This document shows, piece by piece, positions 7,776-17,000 of a DNA stretch of 64,000 nt. The position numbers and the translations under genes were made by a program. Each line of letters opens with the position of its first letter. Position 1 is the stretch's first letter. The notes below the pieces were generated by a model. The model made no database searches. It was not told where the DNA came from and saw only the letters and a list, made by a program, of their open reading frames with translations. This DNA is from an uncultured Oxalobacteraceae bacterium (GTDB lineage Bacteria > Pseudomonadota > Gammaproteobacteria > Burkholderiales > Burkholderiaceae): NCBI GenBank assembly GCA_946479255.1, contig CAMLFK010000002.1, positions 8,047-72,046 of the forward strand, in the 5' to 3' direction.

Positions 7776-9992
7776 TCAGGCTTGAAGCGCCGCGCCGCAA
7801 ATGGCGCAAAAGCGGTCGTCCGGTCCGCTTGCATGGCCGTTCGGGCAGTGGCGCCGGGCGGGTGCGGCATGGCGATGGTGTACCTGGCCCACGGCCTGTG
7901 CCACCGAGTTCAAAGCCGTCTTGTTGACATCGTTCTGCATGCGCAACAGGTCCAGCTGATGGCGCCGTTCGTCCGCCAGCTGGGTGTCGCGCTGCTGACG
8001 CTCGCGCTCCACCTGCGCTTGCGCTTCGCGCGCCGCCTCGGCCGGGCTCACGCCATGCGCGGCAGCCACCACGCCCGACAAGGCGGCCAGCTGCTCGGCG
8101 CTCATGCCCGCATGGACCTGGGTTTTCATGTAATCGGCCAGCACCGCAGCATTGGGCGCCGCTGCCAGCGCCAGTTTGGCGGTGTCGCTCATCGCCCCAA
8201 GGCTTTCGGCCCGGGCGATTTCGATGCGCGCCATCTCAGCGACGTGGCTCATCTGCGCAAAGCGCTCTTCGCGCGCATGTTCGAGCTGGCGCAGCTCCTG
8301 CTGCCACTGGGCTTCCTGCTGCTGCTGGCGCAGCGCGTGGCGCTGCTGTTCGCCTTCAAGCGCGATCTGCTGCGTCTGGCGCGCATGCACGCCATCGGCT
8401 TCAATGGTCCGCAGCAGCTTCTCGTGCTGGGCGATGGCGTCCTGCTGGGCGCCGCCGCGTTTCATGTCCTCGATTTTCTGATTGACCTGCTCGACGTCGG
8501 CGCGCCCGCCCGCATCCTTGAGCGAGCCGGTACGCAGCAGTTCGCGTTTCTTTTCCAAAGCCAGTTCATCTTCCCATTCGGCGATGCGCTGGGCTTCGCG
8601 CTTGCGCGCCGCGCTCGCCAACGCCAGTGCGTCGATCTCGGCCTGGTGCTGTTCCTGCTCGATCTGCGCAAGCCGTCGCGCGGCGGCCTGCTCGCTCTGG
8701 TGCAGGCGGGCCAGTTCGGCGCGCTTACGGCTCTCGTCCTCGATCAGGAGCGCCTGCGCGATCTTGTTCTGGATCTGCTGCTGAAGCAACTGGTGCGAGA
8801 AGCGCTGCTGCGTCAACTGGCGCTGTTCGAGCGCGCCCTGATGGGCGATCTCCAGTTCGGTGTGCATGTGGATCTGAGCCAGCTGGCGCAGGTGTTCCCA
8901 TTCCGCGTTCTGGTCGGCGCGTGCGGCGCCTTTCTTGGCCAGTTCGTGTTCCAGCTCGGCCACGGCTTCGCCGGCGCCGCGCTCGAGCGCTTCCTTGCGG
9001 CTGCGCGACTCGGCGATGCGGCCGTACAGGTCGATCTCGCGCGCGCGCAGCGCCTGCATGCGCTCCGCGTTCTGGAGGCTCAGGGTGGCTTTCTCGATGC
9101 TTTCGTCCTGGCGCAGTTCCTGGCGCCGGTAGCGCAGGCGCGTCTCCTGCTCTTCGCGCCACAGGCGCTGCCATTCCTCGTCGTTGTACAGCTGGTCGAT
9201 ATGTTTGGCATGCTCAAGCTGCACGTGGCGCTCGTCGGCCACCAGCCACAGGCTGCCGAGACGGGCCCGGTTGGCGTCGAATTTATCGTGGCGCAGCGCC
9301 AGCGTCTCGACCTGTACCGCGGCCAGGCCGAACTGCGCCAGCCGCATCTTGAGCGCGCCTTGCAGGCGCTCGTCGAACTGGTCGCGCAGCTGGGGATTGG
9401 CCGCCATGTCGCGCAGCGACTGCGCGGCGGTGAACTCGGCGGCGATCTGGCGCACCGACGGGCGCAGCAGTTCGCGCAGCTGGCCGGTGGTCACCGTGCC
9501 GGGCATGGTCATGAAGTGGCGCGCAAACGCGCTGACCTGCTCGATCTTGACGCTGACGGTCAGCCTGGCCGACAGCTGCAGGTGTTCGGCGCTGGGCAGC
9601 TCATCGAGTTCGAACTGCACCGGCAAGGGCGAGGTGCGGGTGATCAGGATCTCCGCGTGCTGGTCGCGCAGCAGGTTATTGAGGCGGCTGAAAAAACCTT
9701 CGATCTCGTACTCGCCTTGCGGCACTTCGGTGGCTTTTTCGCCTTGCAGGATGTAGGCGCGGGTGGTGGCCGGCACACGCAGGGTCTTGACGAACAGGCC
9801 CGAAAGCTCGCGCACGCCGAAAAACACCGCCAGTTCGTCGGGCGCCGGCACCCAGCGGTTCTCGCGCAGTACCGGCTCGCTGCGCGGCGCGCCGACGATC
9901 ATGCCGCAGCGCGTGCAGTACTGCGCGTCCCCCGCGTTTTTATGCTCGCAACGCGCACATTTGATACCGCCAAACCCAAACATCTGGAACAT
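7776..9992 (-). CDS. SPFH-like coiled-coil protein with N- and C-terminal zinc ribbons
   Basis: A 738-residue protein. A zinc ribbon opens it (Cys12, Cys15, Cys26, Cys29) and another closes it (Cys716, His720, Cys729, Cys732). Residues about 40-260 look like an SPFH/band-7 domain (LFVKTLRVP, GEYEIEGFFSRL, FDERLQGALKMRLAQFGLAAVQVE). Residues about 260-690 are almost entirely Glu/Gln/Arg/Ala heptad-like coiled coil. There is no signal peptide or transmembrane helix, so a cytoplasmic scaffold, possibly at the membrane face, is likely. The ATG at 9992 has AGGAG seven bases upstream, which decides it over a TTG two codons earlier. The kinase gene starts 32 bp after the stop, so scaffold and kinase are probably co-expressed. 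Related SPFH/zinc-ribbon proteins are known, but the double ribbon with this long coil is unusual. Confidence 0.7.
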   Translation of the reverse strand: MFQMFGFGGIKCARCEHKNAGDAQYCTRCGMIVGAPRSEPVLRENRWVPAPDELAVFFGVRELSGLFVKTLRVPATTRAYILQGEKATEVPQGEYEIEGFFSRLNNLLRDQHAEILITRTSPLPVQFELDELPSAEHLQLSARLTVSVKIEQVSAFARHFMTMPGTVTTGQLRELLRPSVRQIAAEFTAAQSLRDMAANPQLRDQFDERLQGALKMRLAQFGLAAVQVETLALRHDKFDANRARLGSLWLVADERHVQLEHAKHIDQLYNDEEWQRLWREEQETRLRYRRQELRQDESIEKATLSLQNAERMQALRAREIDLYGRIAESRSRKEALERGAGEAVAELEHELAKKGAARADQNAEWEHLRQLAQIHMHTELEIAHQGALEQRQLTQQRFSHQLLQQQIQNKIAQALLIEDESRKRAELARLHQSEQAAARRLAQIEQEQHQAEIDALALASAARKREAQRIAEWEDELALEKKRELLRTGSLKDAGGRADVEQVNQKIEDMKRGGAQQDAIAQHEKLLRTIEADGVHARQTQQIALEGEQQRHALRQQQQEAQWQQELRQLEHAREERFAQMSHVAEMARIEIARAESLGAMSDTAKLALAAAPNAAVLADYMKTQVHAGMSAEQLAALSGVVAAAHGVSPAEAAREAQAQVERERQQRDTQLADERRHQLDLLRMQNDVNKTALNSVAQAVGQVHHRHAAPARRHCPNGHASGPDDRFCAICGAALQA

Positions 9993-10070
9993 AGCCAACT
10001 CCTGTTATTCGTCCGATTCTAGCAGGGCAAAAGCCACCCTGTGTTTCTTCGCGCTAGCCGTGCTCGATTG

Positions 10071-11054
10071 TCAGATTATGCCAATACGATCGACCAGGGC
10101 CAGGCTTGCGTGCTTGGCTCTAAGCAACTCCGCAAATCCTTGCGGCAACTGCCCCTCCCAGGCTTTCGGCAGCAGTACCCGGTCCCCGGCCAAGGCAAGT
10201 TCGCCGATCAGCGCGCACTTGGGCGCACAGCTGTCGACCGCATCCACCCGGCCCAGATGCCATGCCGCTGAACAGCCGCTGGCGATGATCCTGCCGCGCG
10301 GCAAGAATTCCCTGCCACGGGCGATCCGGTCCGCCATCACCAGGGCCAATTCATACGAATTGCCGTGGAAGCGCGGCTGGCCGAAGCGCACCACCGTGCG
10401 CCAGCGGCCCAGGCCGCGCCGGTCGAACTGGCGCGCCGCGGCCAAAGTGCGGCGTACCGCCAGCTGGCCGGTGAGGTCCAGGTCCGGCGCGGCGATGCTG
10501 TCTTCCTCTTCCATGCCGGTGGCATCGAGTGGAAAGACGCTCACTTCGACCCAGCCCAGGCTGTCGTTGATGCCGCCGCTGTGGAGCGGGAACCATGCGC
10601 GCGCCGATCCCACACTGGCACCGGCGTCAGGCTGGCCGCTCAAGGCCCCAAGATGGCCAAGTTCACCGCCGAGGATGGTGCCCGGCGGCGCGCCACGCAG
10701 CGCATGGCCGTCGATGCGGCCCAGCTGCCAGTGGTCGGACCAGCCATTAGCCGTCACCGGCCCCGCCGCCTGCCACACGGCGCGCACCATGCGGTCGGCC
10801 AGCACGGCGGCCAGCTCCCAGTCGCGGTCGTTGCGAGCCGGTGCACGGTCCATGCTGATGACCACTTGGTCGCGGCTGTCGAAGACCGCTTCCGTGTGGC
10901 GTGCCAGCCGCACCACCTGCTGCATGCGTTCGGCCAGTGCCGGGTCGCCGCCGGCGCTGCACTTGACGTCGGCGCGTCCGCCGCGCAGCCGGCGCGTAGC
11001 CGTCACGGTCAGCACCGTGCCGTCGTCGAGGATGCTGTGCACATGCGCGTTCAT
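10071..11054 (-). CDS. unrecognised protein with internal duplication, faint Lon-S16-like pattern
   Basis: A 327-residue protein without signal peptide or membrane helix. Two segments repeat the same layout: ELAAVLADRM ... WQLGRIDG ... GTILGGEL and ELALVMADRI ... WHLGRVDAVD ... CALIGEL. The second continues to GDRVLLPKAWEG. The order 'ELA..lADR', 'aSG', 'GRVd.V', 'K.aLi', 'vllP' faintly recalls the proteolytic (S16) fold of Lon, but no Ser/Lys dyad can be assigned, so a catalytic role is not claimed. Its ATG overlaps the stop of the preceding gene as ATGA, implying translational coupling. Confidence 0.65.
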   Translation of the reverse strand: MNAHVHSILDDGTVLTVTATRRLRGGRADVKCSAGGDPALAERMQQVVRLARHTEAVFDSRDQVVISMDRAPARNDRDWELAAVLADRMVRAVWQAAGPVTANGWSDHWQLGRIDGHALRGAPPGTILGGELGHLGALSGQPDAGASVGSARAWFPLHSGGINDSLGWVEVSVFPLDATGMEEEDSIAAPDLDLTGQLAVRRTLAAARQFDRRGLGRWRTVVRFGQPRFHGNSYELALVMADRIARGREFLPRGRIIASGCSAAWHLGRVDAVDSCAPKCALIGELALAGDRVLLPKAWEGQLPQGFAELLRAKHASLALVDRIGII

Positions 11055-12088
11055 GCCGGCTCTCCATGCGCCCTGCGCCGATCGGCCAGCGCCAGTTCAA
11101 GGTTGGCGGCGATGCGGTCCAGTTCATCGAAGAGGCCATCAAGCGCCTCCGGCTGGGCATACGCTAGCCGCGCCAGCAAGGCCCATGATTCGTCCAGCGT
11201 GGCGGCGGCGCGCAGGCTGGCACGCGCGCGCCTGGCCTGCTCGTCCAACGCCAGCGGCTGGCAGGGAGCGGCCAGGGCCAGGGCCGGCATGGTCCCCGCT
11301 TCAAGGCTGGCCAGGTCAAACCGCTGCAACAACGCCTGCTGTTTGCCGAACAGACCCTGCCCGCACGGCAAGCCGCCCAGGCGCAGTGCGCACATTACGC
11401 TCGGCAGTTCCAGGAACAGCCGGCGCAAGGCCTGGCGGTCGGTGCTGGCATGGTCCATCTCCGTGCCGCACGCCACTGGCTCGTCGGCGCGGGCAGGCGC
11501 GGCGGCACCGGCGGCGCGTTCGCGCAGCATCTGCGCGTAGTCGACCGCATCGCCCAGATCCACGGGTACGCAGTCGTCCACGGTGATGCCGAAGCGGGTG
11601 TACAGCAGCTGGTTAAAGCCGGCGCGGAAGGTGTTCCATTCATCCAGCGAAGTACATGGCGCGAGTTCAAGATGACCCTGGGCCAGTTCACGCTGCACGG
11701 CCGCCTCGATGGCGGCTTTGACGCCGGCCAGGGTCAGTTCGCCCGCCGCCTCGGAGACCAGGTAGAGGTCGAAGCGCTGCTGGGCCACGCGCGGATCCGC
11801 GGCATCGACGGCGAACGCCGCCCGCAGGCCGATTTCCGGCGCCGCCGCAAAGGGCACGATGTCGATCCGGTACGGACCCGGGTGAAAACACGCCGCGCTC
11901 TCGCCTTCAAGAAGCGCAATGCGCGCGCCGGCATCCACGCGGCGGATGCGCCCGGCCTGGTCGAACACCACGCCGCAGGCTTGCGCCGGTACCGCCACGC
12001 CACCAGGCACGCGCACGGCCACACTCAGCGATCCCAGCATGCTGGTGTCGGCGGTGGCGGCGCGCGCGCGCCTGAAGAAGCCCATCAT
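11051..12088 (-). CDS. unrecognised protein, SPFH-like N-terminal half
   Basis: A 345-residue protein starting MMGFFRRARA. The first 200 residues run SLSVAVRVPGGV, GPYRIDIVPF, QQRFDLYLVSE and LLYTRFGITVDDC, an order of strands and helices similar to the SPFH-like part of the zinc-ribbon protein at 7776-9992. The two may be distant paralogues (inference). The C-terminal third is Ala/Leu-rich and helical. Its start at 12088 overlaps the upstream stop as ATGA, and its stop overlaps the next start in the same way, so three genes are chained. A longer reading frame continues upstream but would run through the preceding gene and is rejected. Confidence 0.7.
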   Translation of the reverse strand: MMGFFRRARAATADTSMLGSLSVAVRVPGGVAVPAQACGVVFDQAGRIRRVDAGARIALLEGESAACFHPGPYRIDIVPFAAAPEIGLRAAFAVDAADPRVAQQRFDLYLVSEAAGELTLAGVKAAIEAAVQRELAQGHLELAPCTSLDEWNTFRAGFNQLLYTRFGITVDDCVPVDLGDAVDYAQMLRERAAGAAAPARADEPVACGTEMDHASTDRQALRRLFLELPSVMCALRLGGLPCGQGLFGKQQALLQRFDLASLEAGTMPALALAAPCQPLALDEQARRARASLRAAATLDESWALLARLAYAQPEALDGLFDELDRIAANLELALADRRRAHGEPA

Positions 12089-12648
12089 GCCTGTTCGACC
12101 TTGAACGATGCGCCGAACAGGTGGAAGTGCGCCGCCGGTGGCGTCTCGAACGGCCATATCGTTTCGCATTCGCCATCGGCATCGAGGCGGCCCTGCAGGG
12201 CAATCGCCCCGCCGCCGTCGACCACGCGCAGCATCGGCTGCTCGCGCATCAGGCGCGCGGCGAACGGCGCCGCCGCATCCAGCGCGAGGATCACCCGCCA
12301 GGTGCCGTCCTGGTCGATGAAGTCCAGGCGCCAATGGCCATCGTCGGTCACCAGCACGTCCAAAGGCGCATTGCCGGCGGCCGCACGCAGCATGCCCACG
12401 CTGCCCTGCCAGTTGTCGTCGTTGGCTGCCCGCTTGCTGGCCTTCATTTCGCCACTGAGGACGCGCAGGCGCCGCAGGGTCAGCGGCGACGCTTGCAAGG
12501 CGGCCGCTTCAGCCGGCGTCAGGTGCCGGGTAGCGCTCAGGGCGCCGCGCAATACGGCGTCGCTCAGTACCAGGTGGTCGCCTTCCTTGCGCGAGCCCAG
12601 CAACAGGTTTTCCCGCAGCTTGCGGTCGATCGGGTCGCTCGTGTTCAC
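12085..12648 (-). CDS. unrecognised 187-residue protein
   Basis: I do not recognise this protein. It is cytoplasmic by composition, with a helical first half (RKLRENLLLG, HLTPAEAAALQ) and a beta-rich second half (LDVLVTDDGHWRLDFIDQDG, WRVILALDAAAPF, MLRVVDGGGAIALQGRLD). I chose the GTG at 12648: AAGGAG stands six bases before it, and it starts one base after the stop of the upstream gene. An ATG at 12663 would overlap the upstream gene by 14 bp and has no such site. The stop overlaps the next start as ATGA. Confidence 0.7.
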   Translation of the reverse strand: MNTSDPIDRKLRENLLLGSRKEGDHLVLSDAVLRGALSATRHLTPAEAAALQASPLTLRRLRVLSGEMKASKRAANDDNWQGSVGMLRAAAGNAPLDVLVTDDGHWRLDFIDQDGTWRVILALDAAAPFAARLMREQPMLRVVDGGGAIALQGRLDADGECETIWPFETPPAAHFHLFGASFKVEQA

Positions 12649-12649
12649 A

Positions 12650-13912
12650 TCATTCTCCTTCATGGGGCGCTGCCCGCAGCCGTGCGATGGCGGCGTCGCG
12701 GCGCTTCCTCAGCGTGGGCAGCGACAGGCCATCGAGCCCTGCCAGCTGCTGCATGGTGGGCAGCTCGCCGGTGGCCGGGTCCAGCCATTCGTCGGGATAG
12801 GATTCATCCGCGCCGCCCAGCAGTTTCAGATACACGGCAAGCCTGACCGGCAGCGATTCCCCGGCCAGCATGCGCGCACTCCAGCTGGCGCGGTCCTGCG
12901 CCGCGCTTGCCATCCGCATAAAGCTGGGGGGCAGTGAAACCGCGGCGGCGCGCGCTTCGTCTTCGGGGCCGCGGGCGTCAAAGGGTTCATCAACGCGTAA
13001 CGCCTCCTCATCATCATCCGGCGCGCTGTCCAGGATCTCGTCGGGGCCCGGATTGTCGGCCTCACTGACGATGCGCCATAAATCCTCCATCCACCCGGCT
13101 GCGTCACCAGCGTCCTGAAGCCAGTCCTGATCGCGGTTGGATGACAATTCTTCGTAGTCGCCGATCTCGGTCAACATGGCGGCGATCTTGGCCGGCTTGT
13201 CTTTCAGCGCGGCGAAACGCTTGGAGCGGGTGTGCAGCGGGCCTGGCGAGCCATGCAAAGCCTCCTGCGCCGCGCTCCACGCCAGGAGCCACTCGGCCTT
13301 GCAGCCGCTGATCGACTTCATCTGGCGCACTTCGATCGGCATGGCCGTCAGCTCGCGGCCCAGGATGGCGCCGACCAGTTCGCGCTGGTGCTCCCAGGCG
13401 GCGAAAGCCGTGGCGATGGCGGCATAGCTGGTGTCGAGCATGCGATAGGCATACATGCGGTTCGGGCTGCAAGCACGTCCGCAAGCCACCTGGTAGTTAT
13501 CCGAATCGACTTTGTCGCGCAGGAGCGCGTACATATCGTTGACCTTCTTGCGCAGGATCGCCTCGCCGCCCGGCCGCGTCCAGAACGCGCCGATGCGCGC
13601 ATGCTCGCCGCCGACCGCCGCGCACAGGGCAGCCCAGTCCGCAGGCCGCGCCTGCAGTTCGTACACCAGGCTCAAGGCCAGTTCGAGGGCGCTCTCGCCG
13701 TAGCTGTTCGCCGCGGCGCTGGCACGCGCCGAGCCGGACGCCGCGCGCAGGGCCTCGGCGGTGTGGTCCACATAGTCGGCCAGCGTGGCGTCAGGGCTGT
13801 CCAGCAGGCCGGCCGGGTCGATCAGGGCGAACGCACGCAGGGAACAGTGCCCAAGGAGTTTGCGCACCTGTTCCCAGCCATGTTCCTGATACCGGGTTCC
13901 CGGCAGACGCAT
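12650..13912 (-). CDS. unrecognised 420-residue protein with C-terminal helix-turn-helix-like segment
   Basis: Mostly helical and soluble; the middle (about 60-220) is Ala-rich with WxxL repeats, an acidic patch around 290-320 (PDDDEEAL), and the C terminus reads LAGLDGLSLPTLRKRRDAAIARL, which looks like a helix-turn-helix of sigma region 4 type. It could be a regulator or an adaptor; nothing here proves DNA binding. The ATG at 13912 follows a GGGGAAGG site; an upstream ATG-rich extension has no comparable site. It lies 98 bp after the transpeptidase gene and one base before the next GTG start. Confidence 0.65.
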   Translation of the reverse strand: MRLPGTRYQEHGWEQVRKLLGHCSLRAFALIDPAGLLDSPDATLADYVDHTAEALRAASGSARASAAANSYGESALELALSLVYELQARPADWAALCAAVGGEHARIGAFWTRPGGEAILRKKVNDMYALLRDKVDSDNYQVACGRACSPNRMYAYRMLDTSYAAIATAFAAWEHQRELVGAILGRELTAMPIEVRQMKSISGCKAEWLLAWSAAQEALHGSPGPLHTRSKRFAALKDKPAKIAAMLTEIGDYEELSSNRDQDWLQDAGDAAGWMEDLWRIVSEADNPGPDEILDSAPDDDEEALRVDEPFDARGPEDEARAAAVSLPPSFMRMASAAQDRASWSARMLAGESLPVRLAVYLKLLGGADESYPDEWLDPATGELPTMQQLAGLDGLSLPTLRKRRDAAIARLRAAPHEGE

Positions 13913-14010
13913 ACCTTCCCCGTCCTTGTTGTGGCACGAATGATTTGAATTACCTTTACACATCAAAATCATGCCATACAACGCTCAAGGGCAAGGCGCG
14001 CTTGAAAGCC

Positions 14011-17000
14011 CTATTTACCCCTCTGTTCGGGCTTCGGGGCGGCCATATGGCGCAGCAGCGCCGCCACCACCGGCGCGACGTGTTCGCCGCCAGTGGCCTC
14101 CGAATGGCTGACGAAGGCCGCCACCGCCAGCCGGCGGCGCTGCCCCGGCAGGCTGCCCGGTTCCAGCCAGCCGGTGAACCAGACGGTCGACAGGCCGGTA
14201 TCGGTGCTGGGCGAGGTGCCGGTCTTGCCGGACAGGCCGCGGCGCACCTGCGCCAGGCCGGCGTCGCGAAAGGCGCCGGCGGCGGTGCCCATGTCGACCA
14301 CGCCCTTGAGGCCCGCACGCACCCGGTCCAGCCGCACGCCGAGCGGCCGCGCCTCGGGCATTGCTGCCGCGCGCCCGTCCAGTTCCAGCAACAGGCGCGG
14401 GGCGATAGCCGTTCCCTGCCCGACCGCGCCGGCCACCAGCGCCATGTGCAAGGGTGTCGCCTGCATGCGCAGGCCAATGGCCATCTGGCGCAACTCATGG
14501 CGGGTGCGCACCGGGTCGATCGCCGCGGGGCTGGTCTGCAATGCGTCCCAGTCCGACCAGTCGTAATCCTCGGGCAGCAGGCCGCCGTCCAGGCGCAGGG
14601 CCTGGCCAAACCCCAGCCGGCGCGCCATCGCCACAATCGGGCGCACGCCATCGAGCGCATCATCTTGCAGCGGCTGCAGATCGGGCACGCCGCCATCGGC
14701 GCGGCCGAGCAGGCTGCGGTCGGACAGTTCCCCCGACCAGGCGAACCAGGTGTTCAGGCTGTACGTCAGCGCCTGCGCCAGCCCCAGGCGGCCGTCCACC
14801 GCGCGCCGGTCCAGGTGCTGGTCCTTGTAGTTGGTGATGTGGGCCAGGCCGGTACCGAAGGGATAGGTGGCAGCCGTGGTCTGGAAAGCGAAACCCTTCT
14901 GCCGCGCCATGCGATTGATCTCCGCAAGCGGCAGCCCGCCCAGCAGCGCGCCCAGCCGGGGATCGCGCTGCGCCGCCAGTTCCAGGCCAAGCGCGCTGAC
15001 GATCTTGAAGGTGGACCCCGGGGCGCGGTGCACGCCGCCGTCATGCTGAAAGGCGGGCAGGCGCAGCGGACTCCTGGCCGGGTTGGCACGGTCGAAGTCG
15101 CGCACCTCGTCCCAGTTGGCCGCGAGGCCGGCCACATTCGCCGGAACCGACCCGGAATTGGCCGCCGCGAGCACATCGCCGGTCTCCGTGTCGACGATGA
15201 CCATGCCCGCCTCGCGCCCTGCCGGAGCCGGCCGGCCGCCGCCACAGCGTCGGCCATCCCACTGGCCACGCCGCATGCCGATGCAGTCCAGGACTTGCTG
15301 GGCCGCCGTTTGCAGTCCCAGGTCGAGCGACAGGCGCGCATGGTGCGCCTGGCCGGCGGACGGCAGGCGCGCCAGCATGCCGGCCACGCTGCCGGTATGC
15401 TGCTCGTGCAGGCCAAGCATGGCAGCCAGCCCGGCCTCCGCCGCAGCCTGGGTCGGCGCGCCGCCACTCCACAACAGGGTGCCGTGGCGGTCGGTCAGCG
15501 TAACCGGCTCGGCCGGACCGTGTGCGCTCCTGGCACGCGTGGCCGGCAGCGCGTGCCAGGCCAGCTTGCCGCCCGCCAGCCGCAAGTGGCGGTATTGCTG
15601 GTCGCCCGGCCCGCCGATGGACGCCATGTCCAGCGGCCGTGCGGTCACGCTGACAATCCGCCCACCGGCGGGCAAACGCAGTGTCAGCGTTTGGACCGCG
15701 TCGTCCGACGGACAGGCTCGCCCCGTGCAGGCAGCGCGCGCGCCGCCCACAAGTTCGGCGCCGTCGACCGCCAGCAAGCGGCCGGCCAGCATCAGCTCAA
15801 CCGTCTCACCAGGGCGCGCCAGGGTCAGGGTCAGGCGTGCCGGCTCTCCGGCTGCGCCAAGCGGCCAGCCGGCTATGCGCAGCCATTCTCCCCAGCCATG
15901 CGGGAGCTCGGCGAACAGGCGCGTGCCGGACAGCGGCATTCCGCTCGCCACCGAGGCCGGCGCCGCACCGACGCTGGCCTGCCACTGGCCCGCCTGGCCC
16001 GTCTGTTCACCACGCACACGCCATCCCAGCAGGCGCCGCTCGCTGTTGAAGACCTCGATCTGGCGGCGCACGTACTGGCCGTCAGCCATGCGGTAGAGTT
16101 GTTCGATCAGCTGCTGGGTTTCGGCGTCGAGCGTAAGCGCCCGCCAGCCGGCCAGCTCGCCCGCCCGCGCAGTGCCCGGCGCCGCACGCCATGCCGCCAG
16201 GTCGCGCGGCACCACCTCGACCAGGCCCCCACTGCCAAGGCGAACCAGCCCGCGTGCCTGCAAGGTATTGAACAAGGCCTGATCTTCCAGTTTGACCGGA
16301 GCCTGCGCTGGAACGGTATAGGAACCAGGCGGCAGCAGCACGCTCACCGGCTCGCCCATGTCCGGGTAGGCGGTGACCTTCGCACTGGCCGAAGCGGCGG
16401 TCCCGCTGCGCAGCAGCTGAACCACCAGCTCGCCGGCCCGCGCGCACGCATTGCTTGGGCGCCGTTGAAGGTGCAGCGCCCCACCCGGCCAGACCAGCCA
16501 TCCGGCGCGCCGCATGCTGTGCGCATCGGCGCTGTCGCTGGCCCAGCGGGCCTGCTGAGCGCCACCTTCCCAGCGCACCTTCAAGAGACCACTGACGCTG
16601 CCGCTGACCAGTATGCGCGGCAGCCCTGGCGAATCGGGCCCGGCCAGCGCCACATTGTGCAGGGCCACCTGGCCTGGCTGCGCCAGGCGCGCAACATCCT
16701 CGAAGCGGTAGCCGATCCTTAGCGGCGCAAGCCTGGACGTGGTCCGCGACTGGTCCTGCAGCTGGGTGCACAGGTTGATCCGCACCGGCGCGTCGCCGTG
16801 CATGCCGCTGGCAATGACCAGGGTCGCGCCCGGATGGGTCGACACCGTCACGCCCGGCCCTGTGGGCACTTCGAAGCTGGCGCCCGGCAGCACAGCATGG
16901 AATGCGTCGGCGGCGCCGGCTCCCGCAGCGCTGCCGCCGATGTGGCGAGCGTGGGCGGCGATCAGCACCGCACCGATCACCGCCGCCAGCAGGCCGGCCA

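Noticed and set aside
7629..10022. 797-residue open frame antisense to the SPFH-like gene
   Set aside because: It mirrors the GC-skewed codons of the leftward gene, is Leu/Ala/Arg-rich without domain motifs, and the opposite strand has zinc ribbons and a good ribosome site.
13945..16722. 925-residue open frame antisense to the transpeptidase gene
   Set aside because: The leftward frame has an intact STFK, SLN and KTG set; this one has only low-complexity residues.
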